Origin: Whitmania pigra
Taxonomy: Eukaryota; Annelida; Clitellata; Hirudinida; Haemopidae
Assembly: GCA_021613335.1 (NCBI GenBank)
Contig: JAJTWR010000044.1
Coordinates: forward strand, 3,365,501 to 3,429,500
Length of the DNA: 64,000 nucleotides
Direction of reading: 5' to 3'
Below, one piece after another: positions 1-11,483 of this stretch. The notes under the pieces are model-generated. The model searched no databases and had not been told where the DNA came from. It saw only the letters and a list, made by a program, of their open reading frames with translations. Made by a program: the position numbers and the translations under genes. Numbering within the stretch: the stretch's first letter is position 1; the number at the start of each line of letters is the position of its first letter.

Positions 1-256
1 TCACTCCGCTTTTATTTTCATTTTCTGATAAATCCCTCTTCGAACTGTTAGTTATATATTTTTACTAATTTTCCTGAATGAATCATACTTTATTTTTTCT
101 GAATTGCATCCATGCTGAGTTTAATCTTTTTAGACACCTTGTCTCAAGTACTAAATTTGTTTGCAATTTGACAGATCAGTAGATCTACAAATATCTACAC
201 AATTGTTCACTTTTAAACGAATTGGCAAATTGTTCGTAATCTCAACTTTTCTTTAG

Positions 257-2901
257 GTGCACCATGAGAGTTGGCAATTTTCTTCATCATGAAGGAAGTA
301 CTCCTACTTGGTTAGTTGCATTGGATGTCTGTGATTATAAATAATTAATATGTTGTGTTGTGTTGCATTACATTAAGTTATGTAAAAAATATTTATCGAA
401 TGCAGGTGTCCAAGATTTATGCTAGAAAGAGGTGTAACGGTCAGACAAGTCAGAGTTGCCCAGCCATCAAGACCTGATTGGTAAGAACAACTTCTGGAAA
501 GCTATTTTGGATAGATTGTGTTAAGATGAGCTTGAATATCGGATAGGGTGTATAACATTGGGATAGAAGTACACCTTGGTAAGGGCCGATACTCAGACAC
601 CAGCATAGTAACCTTCACCCCCAGATATCAGCTTGACAATAGGACAAGCTATAAACTAGCTTTTGCTCAAAGACATCAGACATTGAAACAGGTTTGCTTT
701 TCTGTTATTAAATGACTGATATTTGTCAACCATTCCTTTTCATATTAATTCCTTATTTTGTGATAAATATGTTTTCTTCACCTGAAGAGTAAAGAGTGCA
801 AATTTGATTAAAAATATAAAAAATGTCAACTTTTATTTTATTTATGTTATTAGGATGTGTCATCAAAATCTCTCTGTGCCCTCCCAAATTGTGTGCTCCC
901 ATTTCATTGGCCTAGAGTAGACTTGGATACTTTATTGTGTGTGAGAGTCTTAGATCACACAAAATGCCATTGGTCAGGAGGATTCTTAATTGACAAAGTG
1001 GATTCCTTTCACATCAACATGAGGTTTGAATTTAATATTTTCAAATTTAATAAATGAAATAACTCTAATCATCTTTGCAGGAGTTTCACGAATAGTTGCT
1101 TCTTTGTGCATGTTGATGTGATTCTGGTGGGCGCCACTTTTTTCGTTGTTTTCACCGATGCAACGTCGATGCCCCCTCCTTATCGAATTGACAATTTTGC
1201 TGAGGTCTGATTCGTAGCTTAGTTTGTAGATGTTCATAGGTTCATCATCTTATTTCGTTTGCATTTCAGGTTCCCATAATTTTCCATCAGAGTAATGTGG
1301 AGGGCCAGAGATTTCATACCTGCGTGAAGCCAAAAACATCAAGTATGTATTCTGTTATAGTTATTGTGCAATGGATGCTTGATATTGCCAAGATGTTAAT
1401 ATAATATAACAATATTAAATCAGTTTTGGGGAATTCTAAGTATTTGTTTTGTTTTGATATTTAATGCATGACAGTAACATAGTTGATCAAAATTGAAGTA
1501 CCGTATGCCTGGGACGAACCCACATTGCCTGGTAACATAACTGTCAGAGTTCCCAGTGGGACGAGTTCTTCTTATGATTTGAAAAAACTTGGAGATTCAG
1601 ATAGATTATGCTATGAAAACTTCATTTACATTGCCTTCTCCAGTACTTTCAAAAGGTTCCTTTTATTTATTGAGAGTTTGATTTGAAGATTGAAATTACA
1701 AAATGATATTTAACAGTTTAAATTGTGAAATGAAGTCAAAATTTAGTTAATTTTATTTATTTGTTTTTGAAATGGATAAATGGGTTTATGATAAATAAGT
1801 TTTTTGCAAATTTGTCAATCAGTCGACATCAAGCATGGAATGAAACATCAGCTCAGGATTCATGGGATCAAGAATTGGTGTTGGATGTTGTTTCTCCGGG
1901 GATTGTAGTTCTGAAAAGGAAGGTTGTATTGCTGGTATTTTTAGATAATTTTAATAATTATAATAATAATTAATGTAATTAATAATAATTAATGACAATA
2001 AATAGTAATAACAACAATTATATGTTCACTTATATCATAAGCTTCAACAACCACTTTATTCATAAGTTATTTAAGTGACACTGTAAACACTATAGATGCT
2101 CATATTTAAAATTCTGCAGTAGAGCAACAGTTTAAAAGATCTTTAAGATTTGTGAAAGTCAATTTTTCGATATTTTATGCATTTCTATAAGGATGTGTCT
2201 CTGCACTATTTACATTTTATCAATTTTTTTTATAAAATTTTAATTCATTTATGTTTTTATTTCATTAGGAGGCTGGGAAGCGGTCACAGTTGTGGCGAAT
2301 GACAAGCAAAGGATTGTTAGAACACGAAGGATCATCAGCTCCCAAGGAACCCGGTCGAAAGAAGGCATCCTCGTTCTCTTCCTCCTCCTCTTTTTCAAGC
2401 TTATCTTCGACTTCTACTGTTTATGTCCTCGATATAAAAGACATTGCCCTGCAACCCATGAAAGAAATGGCTCTCACCATAAGGAAGCCTGATGAGAAGA
2501 GAGTCTCAACACAAACATGGAAGTTTATTGTAAGTATGGAAGCATTTTAATTAAATTGAACTTTATTAATTATATTTATTTAATTTATTATCTAGGATGG
2601 GTATCTTTGCTGTGGAGACAGGAGAAATCTCTGTTTGCAAGTTAGAGATGGGCAAGAAGGTCTTCGAAATGGTACGAGTTGGTTGAGAATGATATGAACA
2701 TGAAAATATATTATTTATATATATTCTACTTAACAAGGTGCCGAGGTCATCCTTGGACCACGAAAAATGTCCGACGGTGCAGTACTTCCAGAAATGTCTA
2801 TTCACAGGGAAAAATTGCAACCTGGTTCAGGATTTTTATGTGTCAAAGTGTTAAATGATGGTCCAACAAGAGTCCTTCAAATCACTGATGTTTTACATCA
2901 G
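257..2901 (+). CDS. VPS13D: VPS13D VAD/SHR-binding-like region
   Basis: Eleven exons coding a beta-rich stretch that corresponds to the VAB/SHR-BD region of VPS13 proteins, the part known to bind adaptors at membrane contact sites. Visible blocks are VRVAQPSRPDW, VTFTPRYQLDNRTSY, PYAWDEPTLP and the ENFIYIAFSS segment. A low-complexity serine run follows HEGSSAPKEPGRKK at about 2370-2425; this looks like an unstructured insertion. The domain name rests on family knowledge; the blocks are seen directly. Confidence 0.75.
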
Positions 2902-5900
2902 GTTAAATTGTTTTTGAGCATTTTTAATTGTACATTCTTAAATTCTGGCAGTAAAACCATTGGTTGGGTCTAATAATCTATCAGATTATTGTTGTAGTTA
3001 ATTCATATAGCACCATATGCACAGCATCAGTGCTTCCATCTGCATCCATCTGCCATTATTATGGAATTTAATAAAACATTTTTCTCAAAATTTAACTTAT
3101 ATTGAGTTTTATTCATAGGAGTAGCTTGGTACTTCTACTTTTAGCTTTTGAAAGATTTATAATGCACGAGCAAAGAAGATATCGTGTCTGAGTTTTGCAA
3201 TTTAGTTTCTATTTGTTTGCCAGAGCTATGAGGGGCAGACAGTCAATGAATGGGTTTTAGTTCAAGAGAAGAGAAAGAAGCCTATCTTAAAAACTAATAT
3301 TCAGGATGTTATTGAAGATAAAAATGGAAAATCTCTTTTGCAAGACTTAAAGCTGGAGGTACAAAAATTAATTTCAAACTTTACTATTCTTTATAGCATG
3401 ACTATGACAACTTATAAAGTTTTAATGTAATGATGTTGCACACTGGAGAACTAGTTGTAGTTGTGACATTATTTCTGGCACTGGTTTTGGTGATATTTTT
3501 AAAGGTGTCCATTGATTTGCCTGGATTTGGTATTTCTTTGGTGGATGAAACACCTCAAGAGCTTCTTTACATCTTTTTGAAGACTGTTCGGATTGAGTGC
3601 TCAATTTCTCAAACTGATCAAATCTTACAAGTCGACGTTAAAGACTTCCAGGTTAGTTTTTAATTTCATTAGAATTTTAATTGTAATTTAATTTGTTAGT
3701 CATTTCATGAAGCCTTGAAGTTTAACTAGATTGTGCATCTTATATAAATTCAGATTGATAATCAGTGTCATGGATCACAAAGACCTGTCTTGCTATTTGC
3801 ATCTCCCTCAAATAAAAAGGTGTCTGATTCTGATGGAAAACCTGTTCTACATATTTGTGCCCACAAAGTTTCGAGTCATAACTGGAATGCTCAAATATTT
3901 AAGGTGAGCAATTATAATTATCCTGTGGCTTCCTTTATAATTTTTTTAAACAATATTCATTTAATAAATTATATGAAAAGGTTGTCAGACTGAGTATCTT
4001 TAAATTTTAAAAATCATTTCAGCAATTCTTGATTTCTGTCAAACCTATAAACATTCAAATTGAAGAAAAAATGTTGTGGCGCTTGTTGTTGTTTCTCCAA
4101 ATCAACCAGGATGCTGATATTGATATCAGCGAATGTCAATTTGCATCTGCAAGGTCAGCCAAATTTTGATTTTTAAATTTTATTTAGCCATAGAAAATCA
4201 TATGCAAAGTCAAAAAGCTTAGATCAAGTTATAGAGTATTAATCACAATCCTTTGGTCATTTAAAGGATTGTCCTTCACCAAATATAAAAATATGAATAA
4301 CTAAATTGGGCATTTGGGAAATTTGGAAAATGATTTTATGAATCACTTAATGCATTTTTAAAGACTGGAATGCATTCAGCTCATCAAAATTTTAATTGAT
4401 TCAGGTCCTCCATGGTTGCAACTCTTCCTGAATTCAAAAGATATTATTTTGAAATGTTCAAAATATTTCAATGCAGCATTAGTTTAAGTGTCCTCACAGC
4501 TGATGACCTAACTCCTGACTTAAAAATTATTAAGAGATCATTACGTATTCCTCTAATCAGGTTTGAAGATGCTCAAGTGGAGCTTGGTTAGACTTTATAA
4601 TCATTTTGCATTTTGTAATCTTAAATTAATCTAAGTGTGAAATCCTTATATTTTAGATACTTTTATGAAGTGCCATTTGTTCGAAACACTAAATTTCTTA
4701 ATGGAATCTATAAGATTGCATTATACAAGTGAGATGTTGGGCCAAGCTGCCAAAATCCTAGGCTCTGTTGACTTTTTGGGGAACCCTCTTGGACTGTTTA
4801 GTGACATGGCAGAGGGAGTGCAGTGTCTCTTACAGGGTAATGTGGGTGGACTCTTGAAAAATGTCACAAAAGGAGCCACAAATTCTGTTGCCAAGGTAGA
4901 TCTTAATTTCTTAAAGATATTTGACTTAATTTGGTTCCAAGATCTCAATCTATAGACTGAAGATAAATGTGATGTGCCTCAAGGTTTGCATGATGCAAAC
5001 CATGTAGTGAAAAAGGCATAGCGCAACTACTCAACTTTTTTTTCTATTGGTAAAGCATTTAGAGTTTCAATTTTTGGATAAATTATTCCATAAGTCAAAT
5101 GATATAACAAAAGGTTATTATGTATATATATATTTTCATCAAGACAGGCTCAATTAAATATAATGGCACAATTCTTGTTGCAACATTTTTAACTAGTCTC
5201 TGTTTTTCTCCATTTTTCAACTCGTCTCCCTATTTTCTTCCATTTTGAGGAAAAATCACTCACTAGACACTGCAAACTTTGTGGCAAGACTTTATTAGCC
5301 TTGGCTGAATGGCCAGTTTCACTGTCCACCCTCAACAGAGCCTCTTATATATATATATACATATTTATATACAAATAGCATCATAGGAAGTTCTTGTTAA
5401 CTGTTTGCATTCCTTGTAAAGCAGTAAAAGCTGGGTTTTGAACATGACAAATTGTGGATGTTGTCATTGTTCCTCAGCAGGGAAGCAACCTATTCGGCCA
5501 ATATGCGTGTCATGCCATAGTATAGTTCCTACAAAACTTTGTTCCCAGGTTAGTGGGACATTGTCTGACACAGTTGGGAAAGCCACAATGGACAAAAATC
5601 ATCAGGTACAGAGACAGCAGATTCTCCAAAAGTGCAGAAATGGTGGAGCCGATCATTTGAAAGCTGGCATTAATAGCTTTTGGCATGGCCTTTATGGAGC
5701 TATGGTATCCATTCCCACCCAGGCCTATCTTGGTGCAGCAGAAAGTGGAATAACTGTGTGTTTTATGATTATCGCCTGTGATTGACAATTTAAATAAATG
5801 GATTGTTTTATCAGGGATTTGCGAGTGGGCTTGCAAAAGGAGTGGTAGGAACGCTAACAAAGCCTGTTGCTGGTGTGCTGGATCTTACATCAGGTGCAGC

Positions 5901-6627
5901 AAACACCCTCAGAGATAGCAGCAAAGGTTATTATTACAAGCAGCCCTCCAGGATCAGGGAGCCACGATGTTGCTACGGCAGGTGTGGGCTTCTCCCTCCT
6001 TATTCAGCCTATCATGCCGAGGCTCAAAACTTTCTTTTCCAACAGAATCACAGCATTCATGCTGAAATGTAAGCTGTTTTTATTGTGTTTGATTTAAACA
6101 TTGCACTTAAAACTTAATTTTCGGATAATAGGTTTGTAGCAAGATATAAATTGCAAATGGGCAATGAAAATGAAAGCGTTCAAGTTCTGATTTCTAACAG
6201 GAAGATTTATTTTATGAAAAATATGAATGACGTTATTTTACAAGTTTCTTATGAGAGTCTGATAGGATGCCACTGGATGGCTAAAGGTTAGTGATATTAT
6301 AATACAGTTGTCTATAAAACCAGTTGAAAAACGACTTTATTCTTTAATTACAGAAGACAAATGTTACATAAAAGTGATCATGAAAGATGAGGCTACTAAT
6401 GCCTTGCTGACAGGGGATGCAAAGAAAAGTCCTTTGGTTAGATGTGACTGTGAGAGTATAGCTGAAGAGGTGAGCAAGGTCTTTTAAGCATACCAACATG
6501 ATTTTATACGAACACAATTTTATGTTTAAATCAGGTTGTGCAGCACATAAGATATGCAAAAAGCCTTTACAATGAAATGAAACAAACACTCCCACTCGAT
6601 CAATCAGGTGATGAATGGACCACATAA
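257..6627 (+). CDS. VPS13D: VPS13D, C-terminal part (22 exons, 5'-partial)
   Basis: Bridge-type lipid transfer protein of the VPS13 family; VPS13D is known to act at ER-mitochondria/peroxisome contacts and in mitochondrial clearance. Exons read: 257-310, 406-480, 547-691, 854-1023, 1081-1204, 1270-1342, 1499-1655, 1823-1922, 2269-2529, 2596-2671, 2738-2901, 3224-3358, 3505-3651, 3754-3903, 4023-4153, 4405-4586, 4657-4895, 5549-5755, 5815-6068, 6132-6286, 6354-6469, 6535-6627 (TAA). All junctions are GT-AG and phases agree, giving about 1,068 residues. Marks include WSGGF and SFHINMR early, PYAWDEPTLP, GKRSQLWRMTSKGLLEHEG, LGSVDFLGNPLGLF and GTLTKPVAGVLDL, followed by PRCCYGRCGLLP and a PH-like tail. 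These fit VPS13D better than VPS13A/B/C from remembered family sequences. The gene is open at the left edge; bases 1-256 look intronic. The exon at 1499 could alternatively start nearby, but only this acceptor keeps frame. Confidence 0.93.
4405..6627 (+). CDS. VPS13D: VPS13D ATG2_C/VPS13_C and C-terminal PH-like region
   Basis: Seven exons code the conserved C-terminal helical region (ATG2_C-like) and PH-like domain that anchor VPS13 proteins to organelles. LRIPLIRFEDAQVEL leads into SEMLGQAAKILGSVDFLGNP and the glycine-rich run QGNVGGLLKNVTKGATNS. Two further glycine/valine helices follow (LKAGINSFWHGLYGAM; GFASGLAKGVVGTLTKP). The tail from 6132 (VQVLISNRKIYFMKN) matches the PH-like strand pattern and ends QSGDEWTT at the TAA. 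Confidence 0.8.
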
Positions 6628-7296
6628 TATCTCCCATCACTGAATCTCTTGCTTATACAGTTTGCATTGTCTGTAATTTAAACTAGATGTTGCAGAGATT
6701 TATATTTTAGTTTGACTTTCAAACATCTTGAGTCTTGAAAGATAGACTCCATCAAAGGGTGTTGTTGATATTTGTGAATAAATTTGGACATCATTCGGCT
6801 AGTGTCTTCTCACTCAAAAGCGAAGGCTCAAATATGTAATACTGAGATGATCAAACAAACAGGCTAAAGCTCTGTTATGATTAATTTTTGTCGATGTATA
6901 CTTTCCAGCGTGTCACAACCAGGTCGGGTGCTTTCTTGATGTCAGGGAAACGTAATTTTCAAATTGAGGATTCTCTTATGCCTCATCCAATCACAACCAC
7001 AAAGATGAAGTAGTATTCAAAAGAATTATTTTGCCTTTGTGGCATTTGCCAAGCTTATTCGAACTTGCTCTGAAATTGTACCTTTCTTTTATATACGGCA
7101 GTTATTATGTTTGGCTATTGCCCCCCTCTTCCTGACTCTGGCTAGATGCAAAAACGGTCATTTCATGTTGCGCGAGATTTTGCACCGCTGAAATGACATC
7201 CCTGAAAGGCAAATCTAAACAACTTTGTATTTAGCCGATCTTTTGAGTGCCTTACGTATCCAGCTAAGATGTCAAAGCACTTCTTAATTAATTTAA
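6628..7296. other. VPS13D 3' UTR and unassigned spacer
   Basis: Apart from the AATAAA at 6777 I see no exon, RNA gene or repeat that I recognise in this stretch. The base composition is ordinary for the window. Confidence 0.4.
6777..6782 (+). promoter_or_regulatory. Candidate polyadenylation signal of VPS13D
   Basis: An AATAAA hexamer lies 150 bp after the VPS13D stop codon, in AT-rich sequence without ORFs. It is the first canonical hexamer downstream, so it is a plausible 3' end; no transcript evidence is available. Confidence 0.4.
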
Positions 7297-7955
7297 AACA
7301 CTAGAATAATTGACTCCAATTTTTGCAAATCCATCTGTAGATAACTGGATTGCTAAGCATGGAACTCAGACAGATTTGCATTAAGCCTAATTTCTCTCCT
7401 CAAGACAGACTGGGTCGGACATTCCATGAGGAAATGCCATGTCAATGATAAGGCTTATAATGATAAATAAGTGGCAAAGTGTTTGAATGGTTCTGCATAG
7501 CTTGCTCCAAGAATTTACCACTAACATTTCAATTGCTGAAAGACAGTTATAATCACTGGCGGATCTAGAACACTTTGGCGGGGAGGGCCAAACACTGTAA
7601 CCTGAAACCATTTTCATCTTCTTGAGGGCATACCTGACACTTTCCATACGGGTGATGTTTTATGAGAAACAGGTGTTGATTTAGAACACATTTTTCTTGG
7701 ATTTGTAGTGTTGGCTTCGCGGGTTCCATCTGGTTTGCCATTATTGGATGATGTTGCGGGCCATGAACATATTTGGACATTTTGACATACTTGCAGTGGC
7801 GGCTTTTGCTAATGCACCAGCCTTCTCATAGCCAGAGATTTCAACGTAGGCGGGGACCCAGACGAGTGTGACCTTTCGGCCACTTTCGTTGATATCTGAA
7901 ATTAGAATCTGTGTTTTCTTAATATCAGGAGCAACATGGTTGCAATCACTTAAGG
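7297..7955 (-). mobile_element. Non-LTR retrotransposon RNase H/3' fragment (I/Jockey-like)
   Basis: Reading leftwards, 7968-7741 codes an RNase H segment (VTLVWVPAYVEISGYEKAGALAKAA), followed by a shifted segment with HLFLIKHHPYGKCQVCPQEDE and the 3' tail at about 7297-7400. The same tail occurs at 44600-44800, so both belong to one family with a C-terminal RNase H. Frames are broken by stops and shifts, and a short hAT-like end (ACTGGCGGATCTAG near 7557) is embedded, so this is a dead 5'-truncated copy. Confidence 0.75.
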
Positions 7956-8050
7956 CAGCGGTTCTCAAACTTTCTGATGCCGCGACCCCCAGACAGCACT
8001 TGTTACGGCGACCCCCAACAACAAAATTATTTGGGCTACCTTACGCTCAG
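7956..8050. mobile_element. Solo hAT-type terminus
   Basis: The segment starting CAGCGGTTCTCAAAC and continuing with GCCGCGACCCCCAG is a familiar end sequence of hAT-family elements and MITEs. It directly abuts the RNase H fragment. I did not find a matching inverted end nearby, so it is probably a truncated element whose right limit is unknown. Confidence 0.5.
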
Positions 8051-9593
8051 GGATTACTGTCGCTGTTATGCCTTTCACTTCTACAAAATAGAAAATTTAT
8101 ATTTAAAACCTTTTTGTGCACATCCCATACTTGCGAGATATACTTAGTATTACATAAGAAAACATGTGACATATTTGCATGTTTTTAAATTATTCGTTTT
8201 GTAACATTGTTTAATTTAATTTTTATTATTTGAATTTTTAAACATCGCAACAGCTTCAAGTGAGATGGCAGTGCGTGCTAAATTCAATATGGCAACAATC
8301 AACAAATGTGCTCACTAGCAAACAAACTTAATGAAAACATCCTTATCATGTACATTTCATTTGTACAATGTACATTATCAAATAACGTAACTAGTTGGTT
8401 GTACCAAGTTCCGTCCAGTTGCTACTTTGTATCCAACCATCCTATAAGCCAGTCGCTAAACGTCAAACAATCGCCGCACTCTAAACGTCACAGAATCGCC
8501 GCAAGCATCTCTGCCATCCAGCAAACGGCACGACGCGGCATTGAGCGTTATATAATAGACCTGGGAGTCACTGAGCCGAGCCGCCAGCTGATTTGTAGTT
8601 AAGCCGAACCGACCTGAATAACATCTCAAGCGTCGCCGATTTTTAAATCCTAAGTCGCCGCTGATTTTACAGCAAACTCAAATTTGATTCTATTCATAGC
8701 AACGGTGACACACAAGCTTAGGTTCCATAAGTTCTAGGCGTCTGAATCGAACGGGGACTGCGCCCCCGGCCCCGGCAAATGATAGCCGGGAAATGTCGTA
8801 AATCATGTATAAGAAATTTAATTGCGAATGCATATTCCATAATGAATCCAAGTCTCTCATTGATGGAATAAAATCGCTGTGTTTAAATTATAGAAGCTCC
8901 TGCGAGCGGCTGGGATTTGAACTCCTAATGGAGACGCACCAAAACAGAAGTATTAATAACTCGTCTACCGACGCCAGGTACTAATAATACACAATACTCA
9001 TCATAATAAATAAAATCGCCCGATACTAAGAGAATGACCCACTGCTCTCAAATCAATTATAGTTAAGAAACAGTAATATTTCCATATTCTTTGGCAAAAG
9101 TCTCACTATCTCTTTTTGAATGTCACTTAGAATTCCTTTCACTATCCCTTGGGCTGGCTCCATTCATCCATCCGTCCATCTCGTTAGGGCACACATTCCA
9201 GAAGGAAAGGATTTCAACTTTGTCCAAGGCAAACAAAAAAGGTGACAGGCGACCAAAAATGTCTAATTCAGTTCAATAGAAGAACACATTTGCACTTTGC
9301 ACTTTGTAACTACATTTTCATATTTAAATGAACATTTTTATATAAAATAAGGCTCCTAGACTATTGAACGAAAGAGACGATATAACGAATAACGAATTAG
9401 ACGTTATAACGAATTTAAAATTTTGTTACAAGGTCCAATTCGTTATTTCGTCTACCACAATATTTAAATATTTTCTACATGAAAAATACAAATTTGAACC
9501 GACAAATAAAAGATAATGTATTTAATTTGTTCGCCAGAGTTTTAAAATTTGTGCTTCGTTCACCACTATTTTAAAATCGGTGGGGCTACTTTG
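8051..9593. other. Unassigned spacer with a GC-richer patch
   Basis: No gene is supported. A patch at about 8440-8800 is clearly richer in CG than its surroundings and has short repeats of the form AAACGTCA...TCGCCGC, which suggests an unrecognised mobile-element remnant. A weak tRNA-like T-arm on the minus strand near 8910-8925 is not a convincing tRNA gene. Around 9365-9450 there are short inverted runs built on CGAATAACGAATT. Confidence 0.35.
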
Positions 9594-10064
9594 CAGTGTT
9601 GTAAAAATTACCTCATTTCGGTAATTAGTTACAAGTAAAAGTAATAGCTCAAAAAGCCCCTTAAGTATAAGTAAGAGTATTGTCTCAAAAAGTTAATCAA
9701 GTAAAAGTAAAAAGTTACAGCATCCAAAAGTTACTTTTAAGTAAAAATTACAAGTAACTATGATGCCGCCATTATTGTGATCATACATCATTCCGTATTA
9801 TTTAAAAGTTATTGTTTCTATTAACGTTCAACTAGATAAATAATGTTCATGTCACCTGATCGGTCTTGAAGATGCATCAGAATATCAGTTGACTTTGTGC
9901 AATTGAAGAAACTGTCTTCAACACTGTCAGCATCAGATGAATGAGATGCTTTCAGCTCGTCCACCATTGCTGCATTAGAAGATGCTATTTTGGCTGCCAG
10001 TTTCTCATGAAGCTTGACAACCATTGGCAACAGATATCTCATATTCCTTAACTTCTGTTGGATG
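9594..10064. mobile_element. Truncated hAT element, same family as the 47875-49241 copy
   Basis: The left end (CAGTGTTGTAAAAATTAC followed by TTACAAGTAAAAGTAAT motifs) matches the complete copy at 47875. On the minus strand it codes remnants of the transposase C terminus (SDADSVEDSFFNCTKSTDIL). The match stops at 10064, where a different hAT end (CAGTGGCGCAACCAG) begins, so a second transposon has cut this copy off. Confidence 0.75.
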
Positions 10065-11020
10065 CAGTGGCGCAACCAGCGAAAAATGCTGGGGGGCCTC
10101 AAGTTTAGAAAAGGGACGAAAGCCCGACGAAGTCGAAAATTTTTTGAAACTGTTCAAATTAAAACTATCAATTATAATTAATAAAGAATTAAAGATAGAA
10201 CAGATTATTATTATTATTATGAGTTTCAAACCAGTTAAAGCAAATGTACAAAAAAGTTTATGATATGTTTAAAATTGTATTATGATATGATTGATATCCT
10301 AAACATTTCACTTTTTCTACATTATGTACAAAGTTAAGATCCTAAACAGTCTAAAACAGTTTTGAAATGTTGTAGTCTAAATTACATTTTGATGTGTTTG
10401 CAGTTACAAAATAATTTTTCGATCAGTCTGTGAAAATCTGTTCACCATTTCATTTCATGGAAGAAATGCAGTAGTTGTTTTGTTCGCAGATATTCTCAAA
10501 AAACTTTGCAAACGACAGGCAGACATAGTCGTCCTGAGATGAGTTTTAATAAGGCGAAGTTTAGAAAATGCCCTTTCTGCATCTGATAACGTAAATGGCT
10601 GAGTAAGAGCAACATCGAGCGTATAATGCAACTCGGGCTGAATGCTTGTGGCACAGAAAAGATCTTGCAGTTCGATACATGCATTGGGATCAGACTGATC
10701 AACACGTAAACTTGTCGATGTGAATTGGAGCTGTCTTTGCACAGTTTCAGCGTCTTTTCCATGAAGGATGCAGAACTCGAAACCTCGGGAGTCATTGTGC
10801 CATTCTGCAAAGAATCAAGAGCAGCCAAAGCAGGGTTGTCAAAACGAAAAATGCTGGGGGGGGGGGGGGCTCAAGTTTAGAAAAGGGACGAAAGCCCTAC
10901 GCAGTCGAAAAATTTTTGAAACTGTTCAAATCAAAACTACCAATTATAATTAATAAAGAATTAAAGATAGAACAGATTATTATTATTATGAGTTTGACTA
11001 TCTTCTGTCTGCAGTCTTAT
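10065..11020 (-). mobile_element. hAT element fragments with ZMYM1-like transposase C terminus
   Basis: Two pieces of one family lie in the same orientation, one starting CAGTGGCGCAACCAGCG at 10065 and one at about 10838, sharing the AAAAATGCTGGGGG and AGTTTAGAAAAGGGACGAAAG motifs. Between them the minus strand at 10828-10455 codes a hAT dimerisation region (DAERAFSKLRLIKTHLRTTM) with at least one frameshift. Arrangement suggests nested or tandem insertion. A third copy is at 50287. No intact transposase remains. Confidence 0.7.
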
Positions 11021-11483
11021 TTTGTATCTTTAATAATTTATTAATGAGTTTGACTGTCTTCTGTCTCAAAGTTTCAAACCAGTTAAATTCCCTTGGGTTA
11101 AATACAAACAGGGAGACTTAACTCCAAGACAATTGCTTATTAAATTGCCTTTAATTAATATTGCCATTATTAAAGATGCATAAAAACAACAAAGTCATCC
11201 AAGTAGAAGATCCGAGGTTGACGATGTAATTTGTGTATTTTTGAATTTATTAGAATTGCGACTAAACTAATAAAATTATTTTTAATTTATTAAGTGTAAA
11301 TTTAATATTGGGTAATTTGATATTTAGATACTTTTATCCTGTTAACTAATGGATGTGATTTTGATCACAGCTTCTGTGTCTGTTTTGAAAGTTCGTGTAT
11401 TATCCACAGCAATTTTATAATTGGAACTTCAGGACAGGAATCATTTTTAATTTTCTAAATCTGCCTTGATAGATTCTTTCGAA
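11021..11483 (+). other. Upstream region of the DOCK7-like gene
   Basis: AT-rich sequence just before the predicted start codon. I see no TATA-type or initiator element that I can defend; the 5' UTR and promoter are expected here or further upstream within the hAT debris. Confidence 0.35.

Noticed and set aside
5438..5548. Upstream extension of the VPS13D exon at 5549 as coding sequence
   Set aside because: The frame is open but the family reading (VSGTLSDTVGK) starts right after a good acceptor at 5548, and exon 17 joins in phase 0 there.
8905..8995. tRNA gene on the minus strand
   Set aside because: A T-arm-like GGAGTTCAAATCCCA is present, but I could not fold a convincing acceptor stem, D-arm and anticodon arm around it; more likely a SINE or tRNA-like debris.
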